Shown here: in pieces, positions 54,832 to 63,478 of the stretch
Numbering within the stretch: the stretch's first letter is position 1
Layout of the letters: each line of letters begins with the position of its first letter
NCBI GenBank assembly: GCA_003326195.1
Contig: LXQE01000085.1
Coordinates: 1 to 64,000, forward strand
DNA length: 64,000 bases
Direction of reading: 5' to 3'
Source of the DNA: Nostoc punctiforme NIES-2108
GTDB taxonomy: Bacteria > Cyanobacteriota > Cyanobacteriia > Cyanobacteriales > Nostocaceae
The notes under the pieces: model-generated
The model's database searches: none
The model's input: the letters and a program-made list of their open reading frames with translations, nothing else
What the model was told of the DNA's origin: nothing
Position numbers and translations under genes: made by a program

Positions 54832-55533
54832 TCACCGACGGGGGCGTTTACCATCATCTTCAAAATCATCATCATCCTCAAAAAACTCCCAATCATCATC
54901 ATCCGTTTGATTGGTAGTTGGCGGCTGGTAAGGGGGAATAATTACTCGGTAATCAGCATCGTAAATTGATTCAGTTTTTCCCGCAGCCGTATTTTTTGGC
55001 TCGCGGTAACTGTAGGAGTAAACTGAACCAGATTGAGAACTGCTTTTGGCTTCTGATTGACGTTCGTAAGTTGTTGAGTCTCTAGGTTGTTGAGCTTGAG
55101 AATTAGGAATAGGCGCTGACTCTGACTTTTCATCAAAGTTCCAATCATCATCTCTACTGCTATTTGTCTCCCAATCATCAAATCCCTCACTGCTAGGCTC
55201 TTCATTTTTACTAGCTGGTGGTGGAGGACTGGCAGGGCGAGATGTCGGTTCTTCTCTCCGGGTTGCCTTCGCACGACTTGAAGGGGCGGTTGCTCTGTTA
55301 GGAGCTTGGCGTTGTCCTGCCACAAAATAATTGGATAAATTAAATAAGGTAGCAATCAATATCGATGTGAAAGCACCAGTGGCAGTACTGAACAAAATCC
55401 ATATCGCTAGTGGTAATGGTTGAGTTCGCACGCCCAAAAATACTAGCGATAGGGCAGGTGAGAAATTCTGGACTAATAATAGCGTTAGTCCTCCCAGTAC
55501 TGCCACCAATAGAATTAAGCGAATTACAGCCAT
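54832..55533 (-). CDS. LapA/DUF1049-domain membrane protein with acidic tail
   Basis: A 233-residue protein. Two N-terminal helices (LILLVAVLGGLTLLLVQNFS, LPLAIWILFSTATGAFTSIL) form the LapA (DUF1049) hairpin. The rest is polar and disordered, with Ser/Pro/Arg patches and a long Asp/Glu-rich end (DDDDWEFFEDDDDFEDDGKR). The acidic tail is in the cytoplasm and could bind basic proteins. Role unknown in cyanobacteria. Confidence 0.75.
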   Translation of the reverse strand: MAVIRLILLVAVLGGLTLLLVQNFSPALSLVFLGVRTQPLPLAIWILFSTATGAFTSILIATLFNLSNYFVAGQRQAPNRATAPSSRAKATRREEPTSRPASPPPPASKNEEPSSEGFDDWETNSSRDDDWNFDEKSESAPIPNSQAQQPRDSTTYERQSEAKSSSQSGSVYSYSYREPKNTAAGKTESIYDADYRVIIPPYQPPTTNQTDDDDWEFFEDDDDFEDDGKRPRR

Positions 55534-55540
55534 AGCAATT

Positions 55541-55632
55541 TTGTCAGTTGTCAGTTATCAGTGGTCAGTTGTCAGTGGCCAGTTATTCAGTCTGATTATT
55601 TTTCACTAATTACTGTTCGCTGACCACTGACA
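55541..55632. repeat. STRR (GTCAGTT type)
   Basis: Imperfect GTCAGTT / ATCAGTG / GGCCAGT heptamers, then CTGACCACTGACA, between ubiX and the LapA-domain gene. The two parts are complementary. Confidence 0.75.
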
Positions 55633-55700
55633 CTATCAGCCATCTCTATCATTACCTTTTTAGGACTATTGTGAAATTTACAATAAATCCACTCAGGGCA

Positions 55701-56321
55701 TTAGCGACGACCTTGCCACCGCTGAATTGGGATACAGTCAATATCTAGTTGATCTAAAGCACGGGCAACTACAAAATCAACTAAATCCTCGATGGTTTGG
55801 GGATTGTGATACCAGGCGGGAATAGCGGGGACAATTCTCACTCCAACTTCTGCTAAAGAGGTTAAGTTACGTAAGTGGATGAGACTAAAAGGCGTTTCAC
55901 GCGGGACAATAACCAGCTTTCGCCCTTCTTTGAGTTGGACATCCGCTGCCCGTTCTAGTAAATCGGAACTCAAGCCAACTGCTAGCTTTGCCACTGTACT
56001 CATGCTGCATGGAATGATGATCATCCCCAGAGTGGCAAAGGAACCGCTGGCAATTCCAGCTCCAACATCGCTCCAAGGATGACACCGGAGTTTACCGGCA
56101 AGTGCAACACCAGCTTGCTCTCGCCAGAATTGTTCTTGCCCAGTTGGTTCTGGTGGCATCCGAATTTCCTGTTCTGACTGCCAAACCATGTAAGTTGATT
56201 TAGAGGCAACCAATTCAATGCTATACTCCGCTTCTAGCAAAAATTTGATCGCGCGAACAGCGTAAATCAGACCAGATGCGCCCGATACGCCTAAAATTAA
56301 AGGTTTGGTGTTATTTGACAC
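55701..56321 (-). CDS. ubiX: Flavin prenyltransferase UbiX
   Basis: A 206-residue enzyme that joins a prenyl group to FMN, making the cofactor of UbiD-type decarboxylases. LGVSGASGLIYAVRAIKFLL binds FMN phosphate, IIIPCSMSTVAKLAVGLSSD and RKLVIVPRETPFSLIHLRN are the core motifs. The N-terminal start is GTG 56321. Dodecamer in known members. In plastoquinone synthesis or related decarboxylation; 18 bp downstream of rnr on the same strand, so cotranscribed. Confidence 0.95.
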   Translation of the reverse strand: MSNNTKPLILGVSGASGLIYAVRAIKFLLEAEYSIELVASKSTYMVWQSEQEIRMPPEPTGQEQFWREQAGVALAGKLRCHPWSDVGAGIASGSFATLGMIIIPCSMSTVAKLAVGLSSDLLERAADVQLKEGRKLVIVPRETPFSLIHLRNLTSLAEVGVRIVPAIPAWYHNPQTIEDLVDFVVARALDQLDIDCIPIQRWQGRR

Positions 56322-56338
56322 GTAAGTTTTAGGGTATT

Positions 56339-58693
56339 TTACTCGTCCTCAGAGTAAGGATCTAGGTCATCAGGCTCCATATCATTTGGTAAGTAGAGGT
56401 CTGAAAGCTCGTCACGGGAGTCATTGCCAGTTAAACCTTTAGCGACGCCATCGCTGCCGACTGTTACCAAATCAATTTGCTGACGGTAGTAATCGACACT
56501 CTTAACTTGCACGGCAACGCGATCGCCTAGTCGATAAGAAGCGCGATTTTTGCGCCCAAATAGTGCCTGTTGTCTGGCGCGATATTCATACCAATCATCT
56601 TTGAGAGAACTGACGTGTACTAATCCTTCCACCCGCAAAGGCACACCAGGATTACTACTGGACTCTACCTCGGCTGCTGGTACTTCAATTTCCACAAAGA
56701 AACCGTAGGATTGAACCCCGGTAATCACGCCTTGAAATACCTGACCGATGCGTTGCTTCATCAGTTGGGCTTTTTGCAGTCCGGCTAAATCGGCTTCGGC
56801 TTCTTGGACTTCTTTTTCTCGGTCGTTGATTTGGACAATTACCCTAGTCAAATCGCTTTGGAGTTCTTGTTGCAATTCTGGGGGTAAAACGTTCCAGTTA
56901 ATTTCCTCGTGGCTAGAGGAGTGGCGTAGGTTAACCCGCTCTCTGACACGGGTATTGCGGCGATCGCGTCCGTTTTCGAGTAGCGTGTAATACACTCTCT
57001 GCATCAGCAAATCTGGGAAACGCCGCAAGGGAGCGCTAAAGTGGACATATTGCGGTAGTGCCAGACCAAAGTGAGATCCTTTGGTGGTACTGTATGCAGA
57101 CGGCTTAAGTGTATCTTGTAATAAGTAAGTAAGAACTTGCTCAGAGGGAGATTCCGCAAAAGCTGTGGTCAAATGTTGGTAATCTAAGGGTTGGATATCA
57201 ACTTCTGGATCTAATGTGAGGTCAACGCCTAAATTGACTGCCAATTTCAGCATTTCCTGGACATCTTCAACATCAGGAGTACCTTGGACTCGCCAGATAG
57301 CGGGAACACCAAGAGCATTTAAGTGAGTCGCGAACAGTTGATTAACTAACAGTACCAACTCCGTGAGTAGCGATCGCACTGGCAAATCATTCACCACCAC
57401 AGCGCCGAGAATCCCCTCATCATAATAGGCATTTTGGCTAGGCGGCAGATTCAACTGGAGGCTACCACGAGTCAAGCGTACCTGTTTCACGGCTGTTTGC
57501 AAGGCTTGGAGGTCTTGCAGGATTTGGGAAACCTGTGATGATTTATCTTGAGCTTCACCTGTGAGAATTGCTTGGGCAAGTTCAGTAGTCAGTGCAGTTT
57601 CGACGTTAATGACGCTGGGTTGAATTTCCCATTCCAGTACTTCTCCCGATTTGGGATCAATGGTAATTAAAAAAGAGATGGTTAAGCGATCGCTCCCAGG
57701 TACTAAAGAACAGCGTTCTGCCACAACTGGGGGCAAGATTGGCAACACCAATTCTCCCAGATACACTGATTTACCCCGTTTGAGTGCTTCTCTATCTAGG
57801 GCTTCGTCGGGTTGGACATAGTGAGAAACATCGGTGATATGAACGCCTAAAAGCCAATTTCCGGCTAAGTTTTTTTCTAAACTAAAAGCGTTTTCTATAA
57901 CTTTGGTATCACTATTTACCCCTTCAATCGTGAGAGTAAACAAATTACGTAAATCCAGCCGATTTTTCAGGTCTGCTTTGAGGAGCTTTTTGGGCAACCT
58001 CGCGGCTGCTTCGAGAACATTATCTGGAAAAGTCCGGGAAAGGTCGTGTTTGCACGTAACTAAATCTATATCAGCAGCGGCTTCGGCATCACTGCCGAGG
58101 ATTTGCACCACTCGACCAAGGGGAGGATATTGTGCCAATGGGTAACGCAAAACTTCCACATGAACCAGATGATCGATCGCTTCTTCTAACTTTGCCCCGT
58201 TAGGTTGAATCTTGAGTTCAAACAGCAATCGATCGTCTAAAGGCACAGCCCGAAAACCAGTTTCTACCTGCTTAATTCGTGCCAGTAAAGTGTGGTTAGA
58301 GCGTTCGAGAATCAGCTTCACCTCCCCTTCGGGAGAGCGACGGCGACTGCCTTCTTTCAGAACTCTCACCAAAACGCGATCGCCATTCCAAGCATTACTT
58401 AGATGACTTTCGCGGATGTAAATATCTTCGGCTCCTTCCACATCTTGAATAGCAAAGCAAAAGCCTTTACTAGAACAACGGAGTTTTGCCTCGATTATTC
58501 CCTCTTCTGAGACACGGCGGTACTTGCCCCGTTCCTTCACTAAAATACCGATTTTTTCAAGAACATCTAAGGCAATGTGAAGTTTTTGTAAACTTTTTTC
58601 ATCTTCACAGCCAAGTTTCTTTTCTAAAACCTTCCGAGCTACCAATTTATCATCGGTGAAATTGGCAAGGAGTGTAGCGATTGAAAATTCCAT
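56339..58693 (-). CDS. rnr: Ribonuclease R / RNase II family exoribonuclease
   Basis: A 784-residue 3'-to-5' exoribonuclease. Order of domains: N-terminal winged helix and cold-shock-like domains (residues 1-200), RNB catalytic domain (about 250-600, with LGVHITDVSHYVQPDEALDR and the later FALP-type LPQYVHFSAPLRRFPDLLMQR), then an S1 domain (about 650-730, GQVFQGVITGVQSYGFFVEI). The acidic tail ends DLDPYSEDE. It degrades structured RNA and takes part in rRNA and mRNA turnover. Followed at 18 bp by ubiX. Confidence 0.93.
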   Translation of the reverse strand: MEFSIATLLANFTDDKLVARKVLEKKLGCEDEKSLQKLHIALDVLEKIGILVKERGKYRRVSEEGIIEAKLRCSSKGFCFAIQDVEGAEDIYIRESHLSNAWNGDRVLVRVLKEGSRRRSPEGEVKLILERSNHTLLARIKQVETGFRAVPLDDRLLFELKIQPNGAKLEEAIDHLVHVEVLRYPLAQYPPLGRVVQILGSDAEAAADIDLVTCKHDLSRTFPDNVLEAAARLPKKLLKADLKNRLDLRNLFTLTIEGVNSDTKVIENAFSLEKNLAGNWLLGVHITDVSHYVQPDEALDREALKRGKSVYLGELVLPILPPVVAERCSLVPGSDRLTISFLITIDPKSGEVLEWEIQPSVINVETALTTELAQAILTGEAQDKSSQVSQILQDLQALQTAVKQVRLTRGSLQLNLPPSQNAYYDEGILGAVVVNDLPVRSLLTELVLLVNQLFATHLNALGVPAIWRVQGTPDVEDVQEMLKLAVNLGVDLTLDPEVDIQPLDYQHLTTAFAESPSEQVLTYLLQDTLKPSAYSTTKGSHFGLALPQYVHFSAPLRRFPDLLMQRVYYTLLENGRDRRNTRVRERVNLRHSSSHEEINWNVLPPELQQELQSDLTRVIVQINDREKEVQEAEADLAGLQKAQLMKQRIGQVFQGVITGVQSYGFFVEIEVPAAEVESSSNPGVPLRVEGLVHVSSLKDDWYEYRARQQALFGRKNRASYRLGDRVAVQVKSVDYYRQQIDLVTVGSDGVAKGLTGNDSRDELSDLYLPNDMEPDDLDPYSEDE

Positions 58694-58784
58694 GCAGTGA
58701 ACCGACCTTTGGTCAAAACATCATTTGTTGTTTAATCTGGTTCTTTTCTGTATACCCTCACGGCTTACAGAAACAAGCTGGAAA

Positions 58785-58985
58785 CTAATTGCCCTGAAGC
58801 AAGCTTCCTAAGTTCTAAGGAAAGGAAGCCCGACCCAGTAAGAGGGGGAAACTACTCCCGCAGTTCCTTGGCAAAGAAGCAGACCCACGGACAACTCTGG
58901 GGCGTTTACGAACTTCTTACTGCACGATGCTCTCAGAATTTGCCTGCGTTCAACTCCCTTCACCTAACCAAACTTAAGATTGCAC
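58785..58985. ncRNA. Possible structured RNA upstream of rnr
   Basis: A GC-rich stretch in otherwise AT-rich spacer, with several pairings: GCTTCC/GGAAGC, AAGGAA/TTCCTT, AAGAAG/CTTCTT and TGAAGCAA/TTGC..TTCA that could close the whole. Size and irregular long-hairpin shape recall 6S RNA, but I do not match it with certainty and the strand is not clear. It could also be a repeat or the rnr leader. Confidence 0.3.
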
Positions 58986-59724
58986 GCCTGATTAAAATCT
59001 AGCCCCGCTAGTTAATTACGCGACAGGTTTTTGAGAAGCTGGGTTTAGAGAATCCATACTGCCCAAAAGCGCTATGCAGGGGAGCCACTGCGGTCTTCTC
59101 CAAGGGGAGACGCTAAAAGCGATAGCGCAGCGTTAGCGAGTCTGCGAGCGTCTGGGGTCTCCCCAAGTAGAGCCAGTGGCGTGGAAACTACAGGTGTTTG
59201 ATTGTCTAGAGAGAAGGTAATTTTACGCCATTAGACTCTGATTTTTAACTAGGAGGAACTGCTGGTGAACCCAATTTTCCCACATGTAGAATCGGTAACA
59301 ATTAGGTAAGCAGCTTAATAAGCAGCGAGGGCGAACCTTATCTCCATTATTGTAGATTTAGAGCGCACTTCCAGAAAATAGTTCTAGATATCGACTTGGG
59401 TAATCAGTATAGCATTGCAAGCAAGACTACCCAGATAAGTTAGCACTGACCAAAAATTTCGTCAAAAAGAGCTACTGCTACAATTGGAACACCAGGCAAA
59501 GCAAGAATATAACCTTGACGGCTCAGAGCAGAGAATTATACCTACTCATCGCCTGCCAAGAATCTGATGACACATAGTAGGCAATTAAAAATGAATAAAT
59601 GCAATATTCGCAGGCATCCTGGGTATCGAGTGGATGTAAATTAAAGTAAGGGCAACCGATCTCGCTTGAACATTCAGGCAGTATCAACCCCGTTATTAAA
59701 AATATTTAGATTGGTAGCAGTATT
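58986..59724. other. Long intergenic region with dispersed repeat (59078-59190)
   Basis: No gene supported. 59078-59190 is a GC-rich small dispersed repeat: GGAGCCACTG with GCCAGTGGC arms and inner GGGGAGA/TCTCCCC arms. A 14-codon frame at about 59273 follows an AGGAGG-like site (GTG start) but is too short to claim. The remainder, with the promoter of the gene at 59725, is AT-rich. Confidence 0.5.
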
Positions 59725-60609
59725 ATGTTGGCTCAATTCCAGAGCTTGTATCCCAAAGGCAGTTTGATTTCTGAATTAGTGCAAATTTTTCAAGGAAAAT
59801 ATATTGTTCGGGCAAGCGTGCAAATTGAAGGTGTAACCCGTGCTACGGGTATGGCAGCAGCAGAAACAGTAGAAGCCGCAGAAGACCAAGCCAGAACTAG
59901 GGCGCTGATAGTTTTGGGTATTACAAACGCGCCACCAGAATCAGTGGTGTTGACCTCAAATCCAGTTTCCCCGGCACAGCTAAATCCCTCCTTGAATACT
60001 AAAGGTGGATTGAGTGAGCCTGCTGCTTATTCCTCTGCAAAAAATGAGAATTTTGTTAGTAGTCAGTGGCCAGCAGTCAGCGACAAAGAAATATCTATAC
60101 CGCCTTCCAAAGAACGGAACATTAAACCAGAAGTAGTAACAAGCAGTAACGAACAGTACGGGTACAGTAATGCTGCGCCTCTAAACGATACCTATAGCCA
60201 AGATTTAGGTCAAAACTTTCCTATGACTGCCAAGCAGGAGCTAGAATTCGATCCGCCAGTTGAGAACTTGGAAATAAATTTTGATAGCCAGCCAGAAAAT
60301 CAAACCTTTCCGGCAATTTCTGCCAATAATGTCACACCATTTACACCCCGGAGTTACAGTCCTCAAGAGAATGCTGCTACCCCATCAGTGACAGGAAAGA
60401 GAAAAAAGAAAGCTGAACCCGTGGATTTATCAGATGTAATTGCTAAAACAGATGTCGAACTTCAGCGTTTAAACTGGACACCAGAACAGGGACGGGAACA
60501 TCTGATTGAAACCTACGGTAAGCGCGGGCGGACTTTGCTCACTGAAGAAGAATTACACGGATTCCTCAAATACTTACAATCTCAGCCAGACCCAATAGCG
60601 GGATTTTGA
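59725..60609 (+). CDS. Hypothetical two-domain protein with C-terminal repeat module
   Basis: A 294-residue protein. N-terminal residues 1-75 (FQSLYPKGSLISELVQIFQG, GMAAAETVEAAEDQARTRAL) look like a small nucleic-acid-binding fold seen in Rad52-like and dsRBD proteins of cyanobacteria. The centre (80-230) is low-complexity Ser/Pro/Asn. The last 60 residues form a module, VDLSDVIAKTDVELQRLNWT to the end, with GREHLIETYGKRGRTLLTEE in the middle. This module recurs twice in the next gene. DNA repair or RNA binding are guesses. Confidence 0.65.
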   Translation: MLAQFQSLYPKGSLISELVQIFQGKYIVRASVQIEGVTRATGMAAAETVEAAEDQARTRALIVLGITNAPPESVVLTSNPVSPAQLNPSLNTKGGLSEPAAYSSAKNENFVSSQWPAVSDKEISIPPSKERNIKPEVVTSSNEQYGYSNAAPLNDTYSQDLGQNFPMTAKQELEFDPPVENLEINFDSQPENQTFPAISANNVTPFTPRSYSPQENAATPSVTGKRKKKAEPVDLSDVIAKTDVELQRLNWTPEQGREHLIETYGKRGRTLLTEEELHGFLKYLQSQPDPIAGF

Positions 60610-60610
60610 T

Positions 60611-60665
60611 TTGTCATTTGTCATTGGTCATTAGTCATTTGTAAGGACTAATGACTAATAACGTA
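60611..60665. repeat. STRR heptamer array
   Basis: TTGTCAT / TGGTCAT / TAGTCAT and GACTAATG repeats between two genes that share a C-terminal module. The halves are complementary. Confidence 0.75.
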
Positions 60666-60689
60666 GGCTATTGAAACTGTGGCGAAGCT

Positions 60690-60989
60690 ATGGAACCTGT
60701 GAATTTTTCTGAGGTAATTGCTCAAACAGACGTTGAAATGCAGCGACTAGGGTGGACAATATACCAGGGACGGGAACATCTCATAAAAAATTATGGGAAG
60801 CGATCGCGTACTTTGCTGACTCATGAGAAATTGCATGAATTCCTGCAATACCTTGTATCTCAACCGACACCAACATTACACGAAGTTCTGATTGCTAAAA
60901 TTAATTTTGAAATCGAACGTTTATGGTGGACAGAAGAGGAGGCATGGGAACATCTCAAAAAAACTTATGGGAAGCGATCGCGCTTTTGA
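60690..60989 (+). CDS. Small protein made of two module copies
   Basis: A 99-residue protein. Residues 2-61 (VNFSEVIAQTDVEMQRLGWT, GREHLIKNYGKRSRTLLTHE) and about 65-99 (IAKINFEIERLWWTEEEAWE, HLKKTYGKRSR) are two copies of the C-terminal module of the preceding protein. The second copy is cut short after KRSR, at a HIP1 site, by what looks like a frameshift. Likely arose by local duplication. Function unknown. Confidence 0.65.
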   Translation: MEPVNFSEVIAQTDVEMQRLGWTIYQGREHLIKNYGKRSRTLLTHEKLHEFLQYLVSQPTPTLHEVLIAKINFEIERLWWTEEEAWEHLKKTYGKRSRF

Positions 60990-61010
60990 TCGGCGAGTTT
61001 ATAGGATTGA

Positions 61011-61484
61011 TTACACCCGTGCATCTACACTGACTTGATACTGAACTTTGTTTGAGCTAAACTGTCTGCTGCGGATAATGACGAAGTAATCTCCTGCGGC
61101 TAGATTCTGGCGTGTAATTTGGTGGGAAAATGAGTCGCGACTTTGGCCAATCACTTCGCCTTGATTACGATCAATTTGACCATTGTTGTTTGAATCCCTA
61201 ACTAATAACAAATCTGTCCGTCCTCCGTTTGGGGCAACGCCTTCCAGTCTTAAACGTAAGTTAGAGCGCCCCGTGAGTAGCACTTTTCTAAAGTCTTCTA
61301 AGTCATCGGTGGTGGTCACATCGCCTTTGATCTGAAGAAATCCTTGACCACTATTCAAATTCCCCTCGAAATCCGCTGCAAAAATGCTATTGTCGTTATC
61401 GGGTGTTGCAAAAGCTGGGGAAACCAATCCACAAGTCAATAAAGTTAGCAACGTTAGCTTGAGACTTGATTTGAAGCAATTCAT
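61011..61484 (-). CDS. Secreted protein with pre-peptidase C-terminal-like domain
   Basis: A 157-residue precursor. Signal peptide LTLLTLLTCGLVSPAFA, cleavage near AFA-TP. The mature part is beta-rich: SNLRLRLEGVAPNGGRTDLL, LVRDSNNNGQIDRNQGEVIG and AAGDYFVIIRSRQFSSNKVQ give the PPC-domain pattern. DSNNNGQID also resembles a calcium-binding loop. Periplasmic or external. Target unknown. Confidence 0.75.
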   Translation of the reverse strand: MNCFKSSLKLTLLTLLTCGLVSPAFATPDNDNSIFAADFEGNLNSGQGFLQIKGDVTTTDDLEDFRKVLLTGRSNLRLRLEGVAPNGGRTDLLLVRDSNNNGQIDRNQGEVIGQSRDSFSHQITRQNLAAGDYFVIIRSRQFSSNKVQYQVSVDARV

Positions 61485-61892
61485 GATGTTTATTCCTGAA
61501 GATAAATAATTTATTTTTGGTATTACACACTGTACAAAATGACTTAGTGTCTTTGTAACCTAAATCTAAATTAAGCTTTTAATAAAATAAATACAGTCTG
61601 AAAAAGACTTTAATAGTATGAAGTTGAAAATAAAATTCAAATTGCTTGGTATTATTTAGTCACAAAAAGTTTGTTTTAATAACATTGCTCTACTCCAGCA
61701 AACTAGTTTTGAGGCTATTGTAGAGCGACAAATTATGCTTCTTCCCAACTTTTGATGATCCTATGTCAGGATCAAAATGTGTATTTTCAGACAATTAAAA
61801 GTTGGAATTTTTTCAATATCTGCTACCGGATCAAGACTACCTTCATCTCGAAAAATAGGATATTGACCCTTTAAAATCGAGTTTTGAAGTCA
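61485..61892. other. Intergenic region before the clpP terminator
   Basis: No gene supported. A hairpin, TTTTGATGATCCT with AGGATCAAAA (about 61749-61777), may be regulatory or a terminator. The rest is AT-rich. Confidence 0.4.
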
Positions 61893-61926
61893 AATAACCC
61901 CTCTTCAGTTATGAAAAGGGGTTATT
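61893..61926 (-). terminator. Terminator after clpP
   Basis: AATAACCCCT (61893-61902) and AGGGGTTATT (61917-61926) form a perfect 10-bp stem 55 bp past the clpP stop. A T-rich tail is present on either strand. Confidence 0.75.
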
Positions 61927-61980
61927 TTTGGGGTTTAAGAGAATTAAAAGTGGTAAATCACCATTTACCAATCGTGACTA

Positions 61981-62592
61981 TTAATTAACAGCAGCAACTG
62001 CTGGACGGCTACCAGCGGCGTGACGGTCAATCACTTGGTCAATCAAACCGTAGTCCCTGGCTTCCTCTGGCGACATGAAAAAGTCACGTTCAGTATCTTC
62101 AGCAATGCGCTCAATTGGTTGACCTGTATGTTCAGCTAAATAGTTGTTTAGCCGTTGCTTATGGTACAAAATTTCCCGCGCCTGAATTTCAATATCAGTC
62201 GCCTGTCCTTGAGCGCCACCTAAAGGTTGATGAATCATAATCCGAGAATGGGGTAAACTCATCCGCTTACCCTTAGCACCCGCGCTGAGGAGAAAAGCAC
62301 CCATACTCGCTGCCAATCCGGTACAAATTGTACAGACATCAGGGCGAATATGCTTCATAGTGTCAAAAATGCCCATACCAGCCGTCACCGAACCACCGGG
62401 AGAATTGATGTACATATAAATGTCTTTCTCCGGGTCTTCAGCATCCAAATACAGCAGTTGGGCAACAATCAAGTTGGCAATATTGTTATCAACTTGTTGT
62501 CCCAAAAAGATGATGCGCTCACGTAACAGCCGTGAGTAGATGTCAAAGGCGCGTTCACCTCGACCCGATTGTTCAATAACGATAGGAATCAT
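61981..62592 (-). CDS. clpP: ATP-dependent Clp protease proteolytic subunit
   Basis: A 203-residue serine peptidase of the Clp complex. Catalytic triad: Ser96 in [11 protein letters not shown], His121 in [10 protein letters not shown] and Asp170 in [28 protein letters not shown] forms the oxyanion strand. Works as a double seven-fold ring with ClpX or ClpC for protein quality control. Cyanobacteria hold several clpP genes; this one is monocistronic and not next to clpX or a clpR copy in this window. Confidence 0.97.
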   Translation of the reverse strand: MIPIVIEQSGRGERAFDIYSRLLRERIIFLGQQVDNNIANLIVAQLLYLDAEDPEKDIYMYINSPGGSVTAGMGIFDTMKHIRPDVCTICTGLAASMGAFLLSAGAKGKRMSLPHSRIMIHQPLGGAQGQATDIEIQAREILYHKQRLNNYLAEHTGQPIERIAEDTERDFFMSPEEARDYGLIDQVIDRHAAGSRPAVAAVN

Positions 62593-63071
62593 GGAAGCGT
62601 GTTTGTGGCTACTTTAAATACATTTTATCGGTGACAGCACGAAACTGGGGCTGATCTCTACTATTCCCAAGTAGATATAAGTAAATCTTGGCTATTCTGT
62701 CTTTTTCAGCAAAGGAGCAAAATGTGATTTTGCAATAGATTCAACCTCCAAGGGCACTTTTTAGCAACAAAAGCTGTCTAAGAAAATATCCCGGTCTAGC
62801 GAAGAATAAATCAAAAAACTTCAATTGTCGCCAATCTTATATCTCAGGACTTTGCTACACAACCTTGGCGATGTATTGATTAGACCGATAACCGAAATCC
62901 GATTTGCTTAGGGAATTATGTTAACTAGCAGTAACATTTTAAACATTTTTTTAGGATTTCCTTCGGCATTTATCAAGTTATTTTTGTTAGATTCGGTAAA
63001 TCGGGAGTACGAGGTGTATTTAGAATAACCAGTCGTAATTGAAATGCTATCCATTCAGAGAGAGACGTGCC
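62593..63071. other. Intergenic region upstream of clpP
   Basis: Holds the clpP promoter, not located precisely. No repeat or gene was supported. Confidence 0.4.
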
Positions 63072-63227
63072 ATGCTGGAAAAACTTATACAAGCCGCCAT
63101 CATCACCTTCTTGCTCCATCTGATAGCAGGACTTAGCCCAAACACTTTAATTCAAACAAAGACAGCATCACCTATGCAAGAAACGCCACCAAATATTGTT
63201 AGCTTGCTATTGCGATCTTTTCAATAA
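63072..63227 (+). CDS. Small membrane protein, 51 aa (uncertain)
   Basis: MLEKLIQAAIITFLLHLIAG is a plausible single membrane helix, followed by a polar tail. The frame extends up to 63039. The ribosome site is weak. May be a genuine short membrane protein or a chance frame. Confidence 0.35.
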   Translation: MLEKLIQAAIITFLLHLIAGLSPNTLIQTKTASPMQETPPNIVSLLLRSFQ

Positions 63228-63478
63228 GAATGTTTCAGAAGTTGCACAGGTATAAGTAAGTTACTGTAAATAAACCCAATTATTTATATAGATGCTTCCC
63301 TTGTAGTTAGCGCTGGCTACAACACTGCAATTTTTTACACTAACTTACTTAGGCGATATTAAAAACAAAGGTATAATTCGCTCGTTGAGTTTCTTACTTA
63401 ATGTACATAGTTGTCTAGGCTAACAAGCCTGAGAACAGGCTAGACTGAGCAAAGAAGGCAACTAACTTGCGTTTGATT

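Noticed and set aside
59271..59315. Short leader peptide with AGGAGG-like site
   Set aside because: Only 14 codons, no downstream operon it could control, and spacer-like composition.
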